From: Manihot esculenta
Lineage: Eukaryota; Streptophyta; Magnoliopsida; Malpighiales; Euphorbiaceae
Length of the DNA stretch: 64,000 bases
Reading direction: 5' to 3'
Assembly: GCF_001659605.2 (NCBI RefSeq)
Contig: NC_035162.2
Coordinates: 7,397,248-7,461,247 of the forward strand
Below, piece after piece: positions 46,958 to 60,104 of the stretch. How positions within the stretch are numbered: the first letter of the stretch is position 1; each line of letters begins with the position of its first letter. Made by a program: the position numbers and the translations under genes. Under the pieces are notes generated by a model. That model saw nothing but the letters and a program-made list of their open reading frames with translations, searched no databases and was not told the origin of the DNA.

Positions 46958-49084
46958 GAAATGTGATAGCAGGAAAACAGAGAAGCGGAACTATCGGTGA
47001 ACTGTGTGACAAATGGAGCTGAAAGTAACCTACCATCCAGAAAGCATGCGTTTTGGACATCTGGAATCTATTACGTTCTGCAATTACCAATGAAAAAAGA
47101 TACTCGGATTGAGTTGATGCTACTTATTATTGTATGGTACCTTTCTCTAGTTTTAATGGCTTTTATATCAGATACATTCTAATTGTGTACAACTTTAGTG
47201 TTTTCTCTACTCCAGTATCCTTTTTCCCCCTCTTTTACAATTGTTATGTTTTCTTTGGAAAAAATGCAAGTGCATTTGAAAGAATATGGTTTTGTTGTTA
47301 CATCAGTAGGCCATCAAATTATTTTAATTCAAAAAAGAAAAAAAAATCCTCATATAACTTGTTCATTTCTTTTCTAATATTTACCGTAGTTGTTTACTTT
47401 TTTTTTTAATTGGTTAAAAATGATATAGAATTATTTCTTTATTGCTAATTTCATCAAATAGAGAAAAAATTTATAATAATAAAAGTAATTAGGATTCAGA
47501 ACAAAGGAGTGTGAGGATGCATTAATTTATTCCTTAAAAAAAAAAGAATTGGATAAAGAATAATCCTTGACATGATGTGCCACTCGGTTGGTCTTGGACC
47601 CCCAGTATATTGGATACCCAATCCGTTTACCCTAAGATGCAGTACTTAACTGCATACAACAGAAAATAAAGCGAAAGCATATGCATAAACCACTCAGCAA
47701 TTTGAGCCCGATGTTCCATCACCGTGGCCTCTCAAGAGACCAACCTTCTGCCAAAACAATATGACGGAGATTAGATGCTAAACCAGCCGAAGGGGTTAGA
47801 ATTAGAATCAAATTGCCGAGTCTTTTGTGTCGTCTAATCCTATTAGACACTCAATTTAAAAAATAAAAAAAAAACAGTTTATCGAGCAAATGCATGCAAT
47901 GGCGGTCTTTTAATCTCATTGTTAAAATTCTTGAGAGATGAATGAGCATTTTACTTGAAGCAAGCACAAGCAGCTTCCTTCGCTGAAATTCTCTCACCAG
48001 CATAACTCTTGACCACAAGGTAGACCCATTTCCAGGTTTCAAAATAGGCAAATGACATCCAAACTGATCAAAATGGGCATAATGCCTAAAGCACACAACG
48101 AAGCAAGCTGGTCAATCTAATAAATATAACAAGCTTGTTAAAGTGAGGGCACAACAATGACAACCATAAGCCAGCGAGATGATTACAACTAGTTTCATGC
48201 AAGAGCGAAAGCAAACACTTCCAGAAAATGCATTCAAGGCATTTAGTTCATCAATTAGGTAACATACAGCGCACCTTCAAATTGACAGGTATTTACCAGC
48301 ATAAGTTGATGAAGGATTTACTATCAAGTCTATGTTTTTTTTAAAAATTCATTAGTTTATCTTTATTTTAAAATCACTCTACTAAAATGTTTCTATATCT
48401 TATAAAAATGAACTCTTATATTCTTATATTAATTTATCTTTATTTTAACTTTAATTAGAAGAATTAAATATTATAAATATTTAAAATTATAGACTAAATA
48501 AAATAATATGTATAATTAAAGTTATGAGTACGTATAATTAAAATTATGAAAACTAAACAAGCGACTAACAAACAGTTTTATTTTATAAAATATAAGACAT
48601 TTTAATTAAGTAATTTTGAAATAAAAATAAATTAATAAATTTTTTAGAAATTTAATAGTAATTTATCCTAAATTAATACATCAAAAGCATTAACTCTATG
48701 TGCATGCCTGAAGTTTATTGCCACTTGAATCAGAGTGCCATAAAGAGCGTATACTCAAATCCTGACATCAGGTAGTGTTAAAATCAGTGCCTGTAAACAG
48801 TTAGAATTAAATATGGCTCCAGCCAATTTAACAATTCGTCAACTAGGAAGTACTGCTCAACTATACAAGATAACCATACACTGAACTTTTTAACTTACGT
48901 TTAGCACCAAGCCACGCAACAAAATACAAGTCAAATTTCATGATAAGAAAAGCGGCAGATTGTGCAGATAAGATCAGCTGCGAATGCTCATGCATGAAGA
49001 GCTGCACATAGACTGCGCTTGCATTTCAAAACCGGACGAAGCAATTCAGCAAACTATGGTAGCTATGTTCAAGCATTACACTTA
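46958..49084. other. intergenic: APC10 and TLP convergent 3' ends
   Basis: This includes the APC10 3' UTR (to about 47230), a possible orphan exon on the minus strand (47706-47753), a MITE-like element (48343-48645), and the TLP 3' UTR close to 49084. I see no supported full gene. The minus frame at 47851-48096 is unrecognised. Confidence 0.45.
48343..48645. mobile_element. AT-rich MITE with ~48-bp terminal inverted repeats
   Basis: The left end AAAAATTCATTAGTTTATCT...TTTTAAAATCAC...TACTAAAATGT is matched by the reverse complement of the right end AAAAATTTATTAATTTATTT...TTTCAAAATTAC...ATTAAAATGT, about 80% identical by eye. The interior is AT-rich and non-coding and shares words with 9990-10190. 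The target-site duplication is not clear because both flanks are T/A runs. Confidence 0.6.
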
Positions 49085-50965
49085 TCATTCACATGCTGGT
49101 TTGGTGTCAAAGCTGCTCAGGCAGATGGCAAAGGCTTGGAAGGCAGAAAGCGGGTAGCTATAATCCATGGTGAAGATGTCTTTTCCAATTTTTCCAAACT
49201 GTAAAATCACCTTCTCCTGCTCTTCAGCTGGAATATTGTGGGATGGCTCAGTCGCAGACACAAGTTGGAAATTCTTAACAGAGGCAACAGTAACACGCCC
49301 TCGGAAATTCAGGCACCAGCATTGCAGCTGTTCATGCCATCTAGGGGACTTGTTTTTAAGAACTAGGGGCTCTCCAGAGCCCTGGACTATTACTGGAGAC
49401 TCTGAGGGGCTTCCAGAACTTATATCCAAAATTTGTTCCTTTCCCTTTGGACCTGCTGAGAGAGAGCATCGATCATCATAAGTCTCTGGGAAGGATGTTG
49501 GGGTTGGGGCAGAGCCCCCCTCCTCGATGGAAGAGATGGGAATTGAGTGCATGACGCACTGCATTCTCCTTGGCCCTCTCGTACGGAGAACATTGAGCTC
49601 ATAGGTGATAGTGCCTATACTGTAATTACATGCAGGTAATTTTGGAGACACCTGCCTACAATGGAATCTGCGATGTGTCCGGCTAGCTGGTTGTGTTGGC
49701 AATTCACACGAAGATTGGCTATCAAACATGGTGAACTTGGTTCCTATAAAATTAGACCTGAAAAAAAAAATGAAAATAAGTTGTTTGGGACACAAAAAGA
49801 AAATTGAAAAGGTTAATTAACATTTACTGTGTTTAAGACTTGCCTCAATTTACCAACATATGTGTTGTTAGCTCGAGAAAAATCATTTGCAACCAAAGAT
49901 ATAATGAAGTCTGTGCATGTTGCTCTCCTGACCTTTTTGGCAGCTAATAGCAATTTGTCACTCTCATTCTCAGCTGTCAATCCATTAAAAATGATGAAAA
50001 ATTAATTAACATATAAATATTCCCGTTATCTTGCATATCTTTCTCACCAACTGAAACTTCTATAACAAGAAGATGTGAAATAAGTAGTTAAACTCCAATA
50101 TATCGACCATTTTCTTATATCTTTGGAAACTTCAATGCTTCTATTGAAAAAAATGGTAAATTGAGTTCCACAAATTTCCAACCCAAATGAATTATTGAAA
50201 TGTCAAACAATACACGAGGTGAATATGGCATGAGGTATCTGAAAAATCACATGTAAATCACAGCAGCTATAGATATCTGAAAGTTCTAAGACAGACAAAT
50301 AATTGCAGAAAAACATTCTTTAGCATTTCTTATTGGGATACAGATTTAACTTCTTTAAAAAAAAAATTAGCACTAATAGTCTAAATTGCCATCAATAAAA
50401 AGGACAGAGAGGATAGCATGACTTACAAGGCACCAGACCACAGTACAATCGATATGTAGGAGTTGCAGCATCTCTCCTAATAAAGCATTGTATGGGAGAT
50501 TCACGAGGACCCGGCTAAAATTCAAGCACCATAGAAAAGTTACAACAAACAGCCATAAGTCAAGATAATAAACCAAGATAAACAATGGGAACGGGAAATG
50601 AAGAGAATTACCTGCTTCAATGAGATTGGAAATGTCAGCCTCCCACTTTGCTCAGGTGTTTTAACAATTTCCTTTGTGATTTCCCTCCACGACCTACAAA
50701 CCAAAGCACAAGAAACAACAACAGCACGAGCAGGCCAAGAGGTCTCACTCTCTTCTACTCTCCTAATGATATCCAAGAGCAATTCTGGTGGCAGATTTGC
50801 CCACTGGCCCTGTTGAATTGGTTCAGATTCAGGTGGTGTTTCATCGGGTGCAATATGTGACCTTGCCCGGCCATGCCAATGCTTCCCTTCAACCCCTCTC
50901 CTGGATATACTTCCAATTCCACCTTTCATTTCCCTCAGCTCACGCACAATGCTTTTGAGGGACAT
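49085..50965 (-). CDS. tubby-like F-box protein (4 coding exons)
   Basis: Minus-strand exons 50965-50612, 50514-50427, 49973-49844 and 49757-49085 join in phase to 414 residues, typical for plant TLPs. An F-box lies at about 50-105 ([20 protein letters not shown], then [20 protein letters not shown]). The tubby domain follows from [27 protein letters not shown] through [17 protein letters not shown] (the Lys/Arg pocket region expected to bind PIP2) to the C-terminal signature [18 protein letters not shown]. TLPs tether to the plasma membrane through phosphoinositide and can join SCF ligases via SKP1/ASK; several affect ABA and stress responses. The intron between exons 3 and 4 has a GC donor (TTGAG/GCAAGT). 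A 5' UTR intron is likely upstream. Confidence 0.94.
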
Positions 50966-51880
50966 CCTAATTCAAAGAAGGATTTCAATCCTTCCCTTCA
51001 ATAGCCAACACACAGAGAGAAACATAGATAAAATCAGTTTTAAAAAATAAAAATAGGATTCAGCTCATTACTTTGAATAAAATCGGACCAAACTCATTAA
51101 ATTTCCTTCATTACACCTTTTTCTGCTTGATGGGTAAGTAAATTGGGACTCTACTACAGTTTCACGGTTTAAATGTCATGATTTGAAATCCAGTTCAAAG
51201 GACAAGAATCAAACGAAAATACATAAAAGCCAAGAAAAGCCATTAACACCTGTAAAATCAGGGAAGATGCTAACAGGGAACAATATGACAAAAAAACGAC
51301 CCAACCTAATTTTAAATAAACACCCCAAAAAAATCATACCTTTCACAGTTCTGTCATCAACCCCAACCAAAAACTTCCCCATTTGCAACAAAACACACAG
51401 ATACACATATACCAACGTAAAATAGAGAACCATATCCTCCCCATATCACCATTAAACAAAAGCCATTATTAGATCCAACAGAATATCACGATTTCCTAAA
51501 TAATGCATCCCATTGGATTAAAACTCTGATTCAAACAATAATAAAAAAATAAATGTTTTTGAAAAAAAAACCACCTGAACCAGATGATGGACCAGATAGC
51601 AAACCCAACCAGCTGAAATGCAAAATCTTCCAATCTCCGAAATCAATCAACGAGAAAAACCACGGAAAAGGAGATCAGAGAGAGGAGACAAAAGGAGATC
51701 AGATCGGGGAATGACGGCCATGGTTTTCACTTCGCCATGTGAACCGCCGTTGATGCACCGCATGGCCAACCCCAATGCCACCACGGCCACCGCCGAGCGA
51801 AGAGTAGGAACAGCAGCTTAGAGACCGCTGTTTCAATTAGATCCCGAAATTCGCTCCCTTAAAACGGATCCACCCCTTCT
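50966..51880 (-). other. probable TLP 5' UTR, UTR intron and promoter
   Basis: On the minus strand a GC-rich leader-like block at about 51840-51585 ends in a donor-like TTCAG/GTGGTT near 51576. AT-rich intron-like DNA follows, and an acceptor-like TATTGAAG near 50998 precedes the coding exon. 5' UTR introns are common in plant TLP genes. The small frames 51183-51433 and 51618-51821 (plus-strand or antisense) are unlikely to be genes. Confidence 0.35.
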
Positions 51881-52140
51881 TCTCCGTGCGCTTTCTATTT
51901 ATTTATTTTCTATTATTAATTTAAGGCCGTTAAAAAAGTGGGAGTTTCTATTTTTTCTGATAATATAAAATTCACTTATTAAATACTACAATTAATTAAA
52001 GAAAAGCTCTAATCGAATGTTTCAAATAATAATAATTATAATTATTATTGTTATATGGAATACCTTATAAAATATTCTATTTGCGGTGCATGGATTGCTA
52101 CTGCATCTACTGTCCGATTCTCACGCTTACTCGCGTCGCA

Positions 52141-52180
52141 TATTTTATTTTATTTTATTTTATTTTATTTTATTTTATTT
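52141..52180. repeat. (TTTTA)n microsatellite
   Basis: Eight TATTT/TTTTA units, followed by a partly complementary ATAAAATAAAATAAA, so the region can form a hairpin. Confidence 0.95.
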
Positions 52181-53357
52181 TTTTATAAAATAAAATAAAT
52201 TTTATATATATCATTAAATATTAAAAACTAATTTAATAATCCAGTAGTTCTAATATCATTAGAGAGTCACTGAGAGAGTGTATTCTATGATTAATTTAAT
52301 GTTAATTTAGTCGGCGATATTCATAGTTTTGTTAGGAAAAAATGTATAACGCCCTTAAAATATATAAAAAGCTCTGTTCATTTCTTTTAGAAATTTAATT
52401 TCATATAAATCATAAGGAAGAGCCTATACATTTTGAAAACATTTGATTTGCATTTCATACAATAAAAAAAATTATTTGAAATAAATTAATAATAAATTTA
52501 AATTAAATTTATTCCTTCATTATTTTTATTATTTGTAGAGTAAATATAAACATTTATTCTTATAAATAATTATTTTTATCCTGTTGAAAATATTTTTTAA
52601 AACTATTATTAATGTTTTTCACAAAATTTAAACTTGGCATATTTTTTCCCATAAAAAATATAAATAAGATGGACTCTCTTTTTTTTTTTTTAATTAACAA
52701 AATAATTTAATACATTCCTTAATATTAGTTATAAATGCCTTAAATATTAATATTTAATATTAAGTTCTAAAAAGACAGATATTAATTAAAAGTAAAAGTA
52801 AATTTGAAATTAAAATAAACATAAAAATAAATATAATAAAAAAAGAATTTTCAAGAACTAATTAACTAATTTTTGATATAAATAATTTTAAGTGACAATT
52901 ATTTCTTAAAAATTTTGATAATTTTAAAAATATTTATTTTTATTTTAAAAATTGAATTTTTATATTATTAAATTTTTTCAAACACAAAAATAAAAAAAAA
53001 AATCTTTTAAATTATTTTAACATTAGTGATTTCAAAAAAGGGGTAAGTAAATCTCTTATTCATATCTGGAATTCGCTTTTCTCAATTTAACAAAATGGTT
53101 ATTTTAGATATTCAAACTAATACACAATTACCCTTTTTTTTTCTATTTTCTTGCAACTTTTGTTAATTTATTGTTCAAATAACAGCAAATATGTTAGGAA
53201 TAAAATTTAGTTCTCTTCAAAAGGTCACGCTTTCTTCGTTTCTTTTGTTTGTGAGTCTTATTTTATCTGTTTAGTGAGTTTTATTGCATCCAATTTGAGG
53301 AATTGGATACGTCCCGATATTATGAGTATTTTTAAAAAGCGTCTATCATTAAAGATA

Positions 53358-54822
53358 GAGAAAATTATTATGTAATTTTTGAATTTTAATGAAATTAATT
53401 ATTTAATATTTATAATTATAGAAATCAATTAAAATATTTCTTATAATTTTAAAATATAACTACTAGATCTTTCTGTTAAAAACCGTTAAGTGCTTCCCTT
53501 AAGTTTTTTATGAAATGTCTAAAATGATACAATCTTCAATTAACTTCAGCCTTATTCAATTTCTCTATTCCTTTCTATGAATTTTTATTTCATCATCTCA
53601 TAATCATTTTTTTTTCAAGTTTTATAGGCAATTAAACACAACATCCCATCTAATAAAATTTTTTTAAAACCAATAAAACTTACAAATAATCAGTGATATT
53701 CTAATTTGCAAAATACAATCATCAACATAATTTAAAATTAAAAAATCTATTTGCTCGTATTTGTTTCTCAATACAAATACAGAAAACTAATTTAAAATAA
53801 AAAAACAATCACTGCATTTATTTGGAACCTCACACATCACCGACTGTTGTTCACTGTGATGCGATAATAAATATCGACCAACTGACTCTTATGCTACCAA
53901 GATTTACTGATGGTTACAAAGGTGTTAGGTGTGTGATTGGTGAGGGCTTATAGCTACCAATTGAATTGAGAATTGATGGAAGCAATTTTGTGATGATCGA
54001 TGAAGACCAGTAAAAACAGTGATTGCCGATCAAGAATGAGAAGGGAGGGAGACCATTTATTGACTGAGAATGAGAAATGAGGAAGATAATTTATCGACTG
54101 AGAGTGAGAAGTGAGAAGAAACCCAGGATAATAAGGAAAGAGACGATTCATAGAGGACAGAAGAGAGGAAATGGCATATCAATAGTAGAAAGTATGGCCA
54201 AAGAAATGATAATTGGTTGCGGAGTTTGATGGCAAGATAAAACTTTAATAATATGTTAGGATTCAAGGTGGTGGATGGCATGGTGGAGGCCTTTAGTTGA
54301 GGAGGTGGGTAGCATTGGACGGCAAAAGGACTGAACTAGCAGTAGCAGCAATGAGAATCAAAGGAACCGGCAGAGAAGAGCAAAGAAGTAACTAGGACCA
54401 GCGGACGCAGCAACAATATGGATACCGTGAAAAACAGAGGGACGATCAGCGGGAGGAGAGAGGAGGGATGCACGCGGTTGTACCAAACAAAGAGGTAGAG
54501 AACTCAGAAGGAAAATGGGACGGGTCGGGCAGGGCAGCAGAGGTGGGTGAGCTTGAAGAGAGAGCAACCGAGAAAAATAAAAGAGGAAAGATGGGGAGAG
54601 GAAAGGGTTTTTAGTAAATGAATTTGACTTGGGTTAATTTTATTATTTCCTAATACTCTTTGTTTTGATTAATAATTTTACCAATAGACTAATAAAATAT
54701 TTAACAGAAGAATCAAATTATCGTATTTTAAAAATATAAGAGGTATTTTAATTGGAATTTATAATTATAAAAATTAAATAGTTGATTTCACTAAAATTCA
54801 GATATTTTATAATAATTTTCCC
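53358..54822. mobile_element. MULE-like non-autonomous element with ~130-bp TIRs and 9-bp duplication
   Basis: The left end (GAGAAAATTATTATGTAAT..., to about 53492) and the reverse complement of the right end (GGGAAAATTATTATAAAAT..., from about 54690) match through about 130 bp, including TGAATTTTA(A/G)TGAAAT and TTATAATTATA and AATTAAAATA. Flanking 9-mers are TTAAAGATA (53349-53357) and TTAAAAATA (54823-54831), one mismatch apart. Long TIRs with a 9-bp duplication are typical of Mutator-like elements. The interior (about 53900-54610) is GC-richer and purine-rich on the plus strand (GAGAAGTGAGAAG, GAATGAGAAATGAGG repeats) and encodes no recognisable transposase. Confidence 0.75.
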
Positions 54823-57733
54823 TTAAAAATACAATTTTTAAAACCTCAAATAAACTCATTAATAAAAGACTAATACTAGATAAAGAGAGTATAACAAATA
54901 ACATATTCACAATGGAAAGTGCCAATCTTTCAACAAAGCCATAAATTCCTTTCCTTTTCAAGCTCAAAAAGAAATACAAAACAAAGAGACCTGTCTCACT
55001 CGCGAAGCAAAAGAAATTTTTTGATAGCAAGAAATATTGTCCATACTAAAAAACCAAGCAAATGAAGGAAAACCTAGAGAATATTTTCTCTTACTAATTA
55101 ATTATTTGATATTATTATTAAAATTATTGTTGATAAAAACTTTTATATATATATTATTTAAAATATTAAAAAATAATTTGAAATGATGCTTTTCTATAAA
55201 ATATTTTTCTAACTTATAACCTCAATGTGGAAGAGGTTCTAAATTTGGAGAGAGATGTGGAGGAGATCTTAATTCCCTTCTATAGCGTTCAGGACAGAAA
55301 TATATGCCACATCCTTGGCCACATGCCATATGCCACATCCTTGACCATCCCAACGTTGATAACTAATCATCTAATAAATTTTGTACATTAACAATGGAGG
55401 AGTTATCTCAGAAAAATTTTAAATGTATTAAATAGTAAAAGGTCTGCTTTTTGTTAAAAAAAATTAAAACTTTAAAAGAAGACATTATATATTTTATGAG
55501 AAAAGAAATATAAAATATCAGTTAACACATCGTACATGCTTTAAAAGGGAGAAGTCTTTAGGGAAAGGAGTTTATGGATGCAATTGAGGTTCATAATAAA
55601 AAGAAGTATGAAGGCTGGCTTGGTCTGCCCTGAGGACCCAAAAAACCTCAAAAGTGCCACTGACTTCTTTATAGATATAAAATTCTACTCTAAACTAGAT
55701 ATACATAAAATTAAAAGCCTAAATATATACCCTTAATTTGGAATAAAAAAATTTCATAAAAATTAAATTCAATCAATTTATTTTCTAACAATTTCTTATT
55801 TAAAATGAAATAAATTTAATTTTTTTCAATTTAAAGAATTTTAATTTAAAAAAGTGAAAATTTACATGATTTTATAAAAATTTATTTAAATTGCTTTTAT
55901 TAAAAAATAATATCAAACGAAAATATAGAATTTTATAATTTTTATATAATTCTCACTATCATTTTATATCTTTAATTTATATAATTTCAATATGATAATA
56001 TATGAAATATAAAACTCTTTATCATCAGAACATTTGTCCAAAATTCAATATGTCTTTAGTAATATAAGAGAATGAACTTAGTAATTAGGAAATAAAAACA
56101 AACCTTCATTCTCCAATACTTATCAAAGTCATAATGCACGGACAGATTGATGTGCCGCAAGTAAAAGAACAAGACCTGAATTAACCGATTCTGTATTTGT
56201 TAATCGATTATCCACTGGACTTACCAAAAAATATTCCTATTTAATCTAATAAAATGTAAATCAAAGAGTATTCGGACCATCATGATATATATACTCTTGA
56301 ATCTATCCAAATTCAACATAACTTAACTTATCTTGAAAATCTCACAATTAAACTCCTTCAAAATTTTAATTTATCTGAATTAACAATCATCCAGCTCATT
56401 AATTTTCCTGAGACATCAAATCCTAATTCAAATGTCTTATTCTAGTGAACCGTCGAATTTCAATTCACCACGATGTAAACAAAATTTTCTGGGCATAGAA
56501 TAATCCAATGTACAAGGAGTCTTTTCCCGGAGGGAAAGGCAAAAGCTAACGTAATTAGGCATTTGCAAATTTGCATGGTCCCTTCATTTCTTTACTTGAA
56601 GGTTGATATTCTCCAGTCCACCACTAGTTGTTTTTATGGGTTGGCCTAAAGCAAAAGGAAAGGCAAGTGTTGGACTAAATTAAGCATCTTTCGAGCCTAT
56701 TAATAAGCAATCAATTATTAGCTCTGGAAATCATGTCTAATAGAAGTAGAGTAAACGCTTTAAAAAGAAATCAACCATATTTATTATGGTTTTAAAATTG
56801 AATATTTAAAATGGAATCAGACTAATTAAGTAAATTAAGCACTGGATTTATTCTTGATATAATCAGTATAACAAATCTATCAGCTTAAGGGATAATGTTA
56901 GGATATAGTGTAAGTTTCGATTTTAATGAAATAAATAGAAAATTAAAACTTAAATATTTATTAAATCAAATCAAATTAAATTAGAAGTAAAATTAATTTA
57001 AATTAAACTGATCTAATTCAATTCAATCGAGTTTTTTCTTAAATTTTTTATTTATTTTTTATATTTTATTTTAAGTATTCTCTAATTTAATTAAAATATT
57101 TCAATTAATTAGAATTTAATCTCATGAATATTTATAATTAGTCGGTTTGGTTAGACTTTATTAAATTTTTTTATGTTAAAACCGAATTAAACTAACTAAA
57201 ATTTATGAAAATTAAAATCAAACTAAATTAAAAAAAATATAAAATCGAACTAAATTTTTAAATTAATTCAACTCAAGGAATGATTTCAGTTTGAACTGAA
57301 TATTCCTCGTAATTACATAGAATAGAGCACTTTCATTTACAGAAAATAATCTTTGATATACATCTCAAGAACATCATCCCATCGATCAGATCCTTTCCAT
57401 TTCTCCTAAAGCTGTTCCTTTCCCTTAACGATAAAGCTTAAGTGCATTTTTCGGGTTGGCATTGTGAATCTCTCACGCTGAAATTTTCATTTTCCCAAGT
57501 ACAGACAAAACTGAAAAATTTATCAGCTCAAGAGTAGTATTAATCAATCTAATGCAATGATGCTTACAGTAAAATTAAAATTCTCTTCCATGGCATAAGA
57601 ATCCCAGCCTCTACGTCAGTCAATGATGGCATTTCAAGTCTCCTTCAGCATTTTGCTTGCAAGAATCCATTCCTCAGTTTCTACCTACTCCTACTCATAT
57701 AATAACATATTCCTCTTCTTTGCACACACACAC

Positions 57734-57740
57734 ATAAATA
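57734..57740 (+). promoter_or_regulatory. possible TATA box of the laccase gene
   Basis: ATAAATA, just after a (CA)n run, lies 56-62 nt before the ATG. Spacing is right for a short leader. Confidence 0.35.
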
Positions 57741-57795
57741 GATAAGATCAAAAGAGCATATCACCATTCACCAGAAAGAAAAAGGAAAATCCTAT

Positions 57796-60104
57796 ATGGC
57801 TAGTAACGGTATTTTCTATTCAAGTCTAACCTTTATTTTCATTGGAATCCTGGAGCTGGGATTCATTTCTTTCCCAGCAGAAGCTGCCATAAAGAAATAT
57901 CAGTTTGATGTGAGTGCATCTGTTAGCTTAGCTATTATTGCATGAAAATTGACAGGATTCATTGGATGATGATTTTTCTTTCTCTTTTTGGCTTCTCCAT
58001 AGATTCAAGTGAAGAATGTGAGTAGATTATGCCATGCAAAACCAATTGTCACTGTAAATGGGAGATTTCCAGGGCCAACAATTTATGTAAGAGAAGGAGA
58101 TCGAGTTCTTGTCAATGTCACCAATTATGCCCAGTACAACATGTCAATTCACTGGTACTCTATCCGTTAAACTATCTTTCAAATTTAAAGATCTTCTGAT
58201 CAGTGTAAAAATGACTGAAATCTCATATTTCTCAAGCTAAGCCGTGGATTGTTGTGAATGAAATGGGACTTTGTTATGATGTATTGTGTGGCAGGCATGG
58301 ACTGAAGCAATATCGCAATGGGTGGGCAGATGGACCAGCTTATATAACGCAGTGTCCAATTCAGAAAGGAAGTAGCTACACTTATGACTTCAATGTGACA
58401 GGGCAGAGAGGGACCTTATGGTGGCATGCTCATATTTTTTGGCTAAGGGCTACAGTTTATGGTGCAATTGTCATTATGCCTAAACAAGGAACTCCATATC
58501 CTTTCCCACGCCCAAATATGGAAGTCAATATTCTCTTAGGTGGGTGCCTGCTTTCTAAATAGATAAATTTAATTATTTAATTAATTCTGGTAAGGCTGAC
58601 TACCTATGTTGAACTCAAAATCCAGAATTCACACCTTAATTTGGTGCTGTAGGAGAATGGTGGAACACTGATGTGGAGGAGGTTGTAAGGCAAGGAACGA
58701 AAATGGGGTTGCCTCCGAACATGTCTGATGCACACACAATCAACGGGAAGCCAGGGCCTCTTTTTCCTTGTTCTGAGAAACGTAAGCGAAATTTCCTACC
58801 TCCTAGAGAATGCTTCAAGCATTGGAATCCAATAGTAGTTCCATTAATTTCTGTAATACTAAAATAATCGGGGCAAATCAGGTCGATTAATTAATTTAAA
58901 TGGAAAACGAAGGTTTCAAGCTCGAGTCTCCCTATCTAAGATGTTAATTGCTTGTTTTAGATACTTTTGCAATGGAGGTTGAACCAGGGAAGACGTACCT
59001 CCTCAGAATTGTGAATGCAGCCCTCAATGATGAGCTTTTCTTTGGCGTTTCTGGCCATAAGATGACAGTGGTGGAAGTTGATGCAGTTTATACAAAGCCA
59101 TTCATCACTGAAACTATACTAATTGCACCTGGACAGACCACAAATGTTCTAGTGCAGGCCAACCAACCTCCAGGCAGATATTTCATGGCTACTAGGCCTT
59201 TCATGGATGTTCCTATTCCTGTTGACAACAAAACAGCCACAGCGATTCTCCAATACAAAGGCATTCCAAACACTGTCCTCCCATCTCTTCCTCAATTGCC
59301 TGCTCCAAACGACACAGAATTTGCTTTAAGCTACAATAGAAAACTTAGAAGCTTGAACTCTCCACAGTTTCCAGCGAATTTACCCATCAAAATCGATCGA
59401 AAACTCTTCTACACTATTGGTTTTGGAAAAGATTCTTGCCCAACTTGCATTAATGGAACACGACTCCTAGCTTCTTTGAACAATATCTCCTTTGTTATGC
59501 CTCAAACTGCTCTTCTTCAAGCTCATTACTTGAACCTCACAGGAGTTTTCAGGACTGATTTCCCTGACAAACCTCCTACTCCTTTCAACTACACTGGTGC
59601 ACCACTCACAGCTAGCCTTGGAACTGTCCATGGAACCAAGCCCAGCCTCAGCAAGCTTGCATTTAATTCTACGGTTGAGCTGGTTCTACAGGACACCAAC
59701 TTGCTAACAGTTGAGTCTCATCCATTCCATCTTCATGGCTATAATTTCTTTGTTGTTGGCACGGGAATTGGAAACTTCGATCCTGTCAAAGACCCTGCTA
59801 AATATGACCTGGTTGATCCCATTGAGAGAAACACAGTTGGAGTTCCAACTGGGGGATGGACTGCCATTCGTTTTAGAGCTGACAATCCAGGTGATTTACC
59901 AATAAATACCAATCAGTAGAGATTAATTATCATATTATTGTAATTTTTTATGGTTCCGTGTTTGATTGTGTAGGTGTTTGGTTTATGCATTGTCATTTGG
60001 AACTCCATACTGGCTGGGGATTGAAAACAGCATTTGTGGTGGAAGATGGAGCTGGGCCCGATCAATCTATTCTTCCTCCACCTAAGGATCTTCCAGCTTG
60101 TTAG
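57796..60104 (+). CDS. laccase, secreted multicopper oxidase (6 exons)
   Basis: Exons 57796-57909, 58003-58154, 58295-58539, 58653-58781, 58961-59890 and 59974-60104 join in phase to 566 residues, and the six-exon structure is the standard plant laccase one. Residues 1-30 form a signal peptide (hydrophobic [14 protein letters not shown], cleavage near AEA). Three cupredoxin domains follow with all copper ligand blocks: IHWHG, WWHAH, HPFHLHG and [12 protein letters not shown]. Many Asn-X-Ser/Thr sites fit a glycosylated wall protein. Laccases oxidise phenolics with O2 and polymerise monolignols or flavonoids in the apoplast. The family motif usually reads HAHISWLRAT; here Ser is Phe ([10 protein letters not shown]). 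I cannot assign a numbered LAC clade. The start is the first Met after the TATA-like site and gives a proper signal peptide. Confidence 0.95.

Larger units (their letters stand above)
51881..57795. other. AT-rich gene-poor region and laccase promoter
   Basis: About 5.9 kb with no supported gene. It contains a (TTTTA)n microsatellite (52141-52180), a long-TIR element (53358-54822) and AT-rich DNA with many AATTAAAT-type words. The block at 55200-55360 has a short tandem duplication of ATATGCCACATCCTTG. The laccase promoter and leader occupy the final few hundred bases. Confidence 0.5.

Noticed and set aside
50540..50860. Plus-strand frames opposite the TLP first exon.
   Set aside because: Antisense shadows of the F-box coding exon.
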